NCBI RefSeq assembly: GCF_001280845.1
Contig: NZ_LGHP01000001.1
Location: 3,684,418 to 3,748,417 of the forward strand
Length of the DNA: 64,000 nt
Reading direction: 5' to 3'
Origin: Bacillus sp. FJAT-28004
GTDB lineage: Bacteria > Bacillota > Bacilli > Paenibacillales > Paenibacillaceae
How positions within the stretch are numbered: the first letter of the stretch is position 1; each line of letters starts with the position of its first letter. A model generated the notes under the pieces. That model searched no databases. It saw only the letters and a program-made list of their open reading frames with translations, and had not been told where the DNA came from. The position numbers and the translations under genes are program-made. This document shows positions 62,009 to 64,000 of this stretch, in pieces.

Positions 62009-62365
62009 TTGAATCAACCTCCTTCCTTACATCCAGACGGCTCATCAACAGGACTTGACCCAAAAGTAGCAGGCTTGCTTTGCTACCTGGCTGGCTTTAT
62101 AACCGGCATAATATTCCTAGTGCTAGAGAAGAAGAGTCGCTTCGTCAGGCTGCATGCTGTCCAATCGATCGTCGTGTCGGTCGCTTTCATCGCCGCCAAT
62201 ATTTTATTAGGCTTTATCCCGTTAATCGGCTGGCTGCTAGGGATACTGCTCGGTTTGGGTGCTTTCATCCTATGGATAGGTCTCATGCTGCTCACACTAC
62301 AAGGGAAGCTGAATAAGCTGCCTATCATCGGTGATTGGTCAGAGCAACAGGCTAATAAGTTTTAA
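62009..62365 (+). CDS. DUF4870 membrane protein
   Basis: About 118 aa. Cytoplasmic start with TGLDPKVAGLLCYLAGFITG, then three helices (IIFLVLEKKSRFVRLHAVQS, VVSVAFIAANILLGFIPLIG and FILWIGLMLLTLQGKLNKLP). TTG at 62009 with AAAGGG eight bases upstream is preferred to the upstream ATG at 61958. Function unknown. Confidence 0.78.
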   Translation: MNQPPSLHPDGSSTGLDPKVAGLLCYLAGFITGIIFLVLEKKSRFVRLHAVQSIVVSVAFIAANILLGFIPLIGWLLGILLGLGAFILWIGLMLLTLQGKLNKLPIIGDWSEQQANKF

Positions 62366-62401
62366 TATGAGGAAATGATACACTTCCTTATATTTAAAAA
62401 A

Positions 62402-62430
62402 TGGACGGCCTACTGCCGTTCTTTTTTTTA
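62402..62430 (+). terminator. Terminator of the DUF4870 gene
   Basis: GGACGGCCTACTGCCGTTC followed by TTTTTTT. Confidence 0.8.
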
Positions 62431-62649
62431 TCAATCTATAAGTTCATAAGAACTACTCATTAAACCAGGCAAATAATCTTGTAATTGCTAGGTATCGGCT
62501 AATATCATTCTACTGGCTTCTCTAAATCGGTAAAATTGAGCTTTTGCAGCCTTATAACCCTCATTCAGCGGTTTGATGAATAGGCAGAAAGTTCGTACTA
62601 TTAAGTGACATCAATTAAATACGAATAAGAAGGATTGTGAATATTTATT

Positions 62650-63969
62650 ATGGGTATAGGACTTAATCTGCTCTTAGTTGCTTTACTAATTGTGTTAACC
62701 GCTTTTTTCGTAGCTACTGAATTTGCAATCATTAAGCTTCGTTCCAGCCGTGTCGACCAGTTAGTCGTTGAAGGCAAGAAAAACGCCATTGCCGTTCAAC
62801 GTGTTGTAAGCAATTTGGATGGTTACCTATCTGCCTGTCAGCTTGGTATTACGATTACAGCGCTCGGACTTGGTTGGTTAGGAGAACCTACCGTTGAAAA
62901 ACTTCTTCTCCCTCTATTCGAGCAATGGCAATTAAACAGTAATGTCAGTCACATTTTGTCATTTCTAATCGCTTTTCTTTTAATCACATTTATCCATGTG
63001 GTAGTCGGTGAGCTTGCTCCCAAGAGCATCGCCATCCAAAAAGCAGAGCTTGTCAGCTTCACAGTCGTAAAGCCAATTATTCTCTTCTATAAAGTGATGT
63101 ACCCTTTCATTTGGGTCTTGAACGGCTCTGCCAATGCTTTGGTTCGTTTGTTTGGCCTAAAACCGGCGAAGGAGCATGAGAACGCCCATTCAGAAGAAGA
63201 AATTCAAATCATATTAACAGACAGCCTTGAGAGCGGTAAAATTAACAATACGGAATATGGTTACGTAAATCGGATCTTTGCTTTTGATGAAATTTTAGCT
63301 AAAGAAATTATGGTTCCGCGTACGGATATGACCGTCTTATATAAGAAAAATACGCTGAAGGAAAACATGGATATCATTCGTAAAGAGCAATATACCCGCT
63401 TCCCTGTTGCTGGAGACAGCAAAGACCATATCGTCGGGATGATCAATACAAAGCAATTGTTTCTTCAATATCAAGTAAACAAAGATATTGATTTGCAAAC
63501 ACTTATACAGCCCGTCATGTCCGTATCTGAGGTTATGCCTGTAAAGACATTGCTAAAACGGATGCAGCAAGAGCGCGTTCACTTTGCTATCGTAGTAGAT
63601 GAGTATGGCGGCACATCCGGCCTTGTGACCATTGAGGATATTTTGGAGGAAATTGTCGGTGACATTAGGGACGAGTTTGATGCTGATGAACGAAAAGATA
63701 TCGAAATGCTGTCAGATTCATCTTATCTGCTTGATGGCAAGGTGTCACTCACCGAGCTGGGCGACCTGATAGGCGCCGAGCTTGAGCATGAAGAGGTTGA
63801 TACGGTCGGCGGCTGGCTATATAGCGAAATGGACGAGGCAAAGCCAGGAAAACAATTTGGCTTTCATAATTTGACCTTTACCGTTCGCGAAGTAAGCAAA
63901 CATCGCATTAATAAAGTCGAGTTAACGATTGGTCCACCTGTTCACCTCCTCAAACCTGAGGTTGGCTAA
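62650..63969 (+). CDS. Hemolysin/CorC family membrane protein (CNNM, CBS, CorC_HlyC)
   Basis: 439 aa. CNNM transmembrane domain (about 1-190) with NLLLVALLIVLTAFFVATEF and GITITALGLGWLGEPTVEKL, two CBS motifs (about 215-345, PRTDMTVLYKK, TRFPVAGDSKDHIVGMINTK), and a C-terminal CorC_HlyC domain. Similar proteins help Mg2+/Co2+ efflux. Weak AGAAGGA at 13 bases from the ATG. Confidence 0.92.
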   Translation: MGIGLNLLLVALLIVLTAFFVATEFAIIKLRSSRVDQLVVEGKKNAIAVQRVVSNLDGYLSACQLGITITALGLGWLGEPTVEKLLLPLFEQWQLNSNVSHILSFLIAFLLITFIHVVVGELAPKSIAIQKAELVSFTVVKPIILFYKVMYPFIWVLNGSANALVRLFGLKPAKEHENAHSEEEIQIILTDSLESGKINNTEYGYVNRIFAFDEILAKEIMVPRTDMTVLYKKNTLKENMDIIRKEQYTRFPVAGDSKDHIVGMINTKQLFLQYQVNKDIDLQTLIQPVMSVSEVMPVKTLLKRMQQERVHFAIVVDEYGGTSGLVTIEDILEEIVGDIRDEFDADERKDIEMLSDSSYLLDGKVSLTELGDLIGAELEHEEVDTVGGWLYSEMDEAKPGKQFGFHNLTFTVREVSKHRINKVELTIGPPVHLLKPEVG

Positions 63970-63979
63970 ACTGAAAAGG

Positions 63980-64000
63980 AAGGCGCACCCAGCGCCTTCC
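63980..64000 (+). terminator. Terminator of the CorC-like gene (at window edge)
   Basis: GGAAGGCGC, loop, GCGCCTTCC; the T run lies outside the window. Confidence 0.6.

Overview
The window looks like a chromosomal segment of a spore-forming Gram-positive bacterium of the Paenibacillus type. The evidence is an alpha/beta-type small acid-soluble spore protein, the walR-walK-walH-walI-walJ-htrA-rlmH block, the purA/dnaB/rplI/gdpP/yybS block, AGGAGG-type ribosome binding sites, many GTG/TTG starts and CcpA-type cre sites. Both conserved blocks normally lie near the replication origin in this group. The right third (about 42.4-64 kb) is ordinary core genome, almost all on the minus strand: RlmH, a CxxH/CxxC protein, HtrA, the Wal regulon, an M23 peptidase, PurA, replicative helicase, ribosomal protein L9, GdpP, YybS, a CBS protein and an LCP protein, then two plus-strand genes (DUF4870, CorC/HlyC-like).

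The left two thirds (1-42.4 kb) is accessory sequence with many small transcription units. From the left these are: aspartate lyase (partial) and a frameshifted glutamate/aspartate symporter beside a GlnK/GlnL-like two-component pair; an LmrB-like efflux pump with a divergent TetR gene; a TetR-DUF2798 operon with an LmrA-type operator; a spore protein; an ECF sigma/membrane-protein pair; an AraC gene and an SDR; a three-gene glycan cluster (ManC-like, GT4, DUF6492); BrnQ; an epimerase; a LplB/YtcP-type sugar ABC importer with two strong cre sites; an AraC gene divergent from a PhyH-HEAT fusion; a MerR/SRPBCC operon; an HxlR/pirin/CynX/EamA group; a Fur-boxed siderophore ABC operon with two tandem unknown proteins; a duplicated pair of 93-aa proteins; and an ABC-F protein. 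Relics of at least five genes (YdcF, GntR-FCD, SDR, a discoidin-domain end, an MFS-like end) are scattered between them.

The most notable observation is that the 3' end of rlmH (the codons for G-E-P-Y-H-K-stop) recurs downstream of the real gene as palindromic sites at about 40.1, 38.9 and 28.7 kb, with a weaker copy at 13.2 kb. This is the layout of tandem SCC-type cassettes, which in staphylococci insert at the same place in rlmH (orfX). The intervals carry typical cassette cargo: ABC-F, iron uptake, efflux, regulators and unknown proteins. No cassette recombinase is visible in the window. I read the region as a composite, probably non-autonomous, rlmH-anchored island; this is inference from sequence structure.
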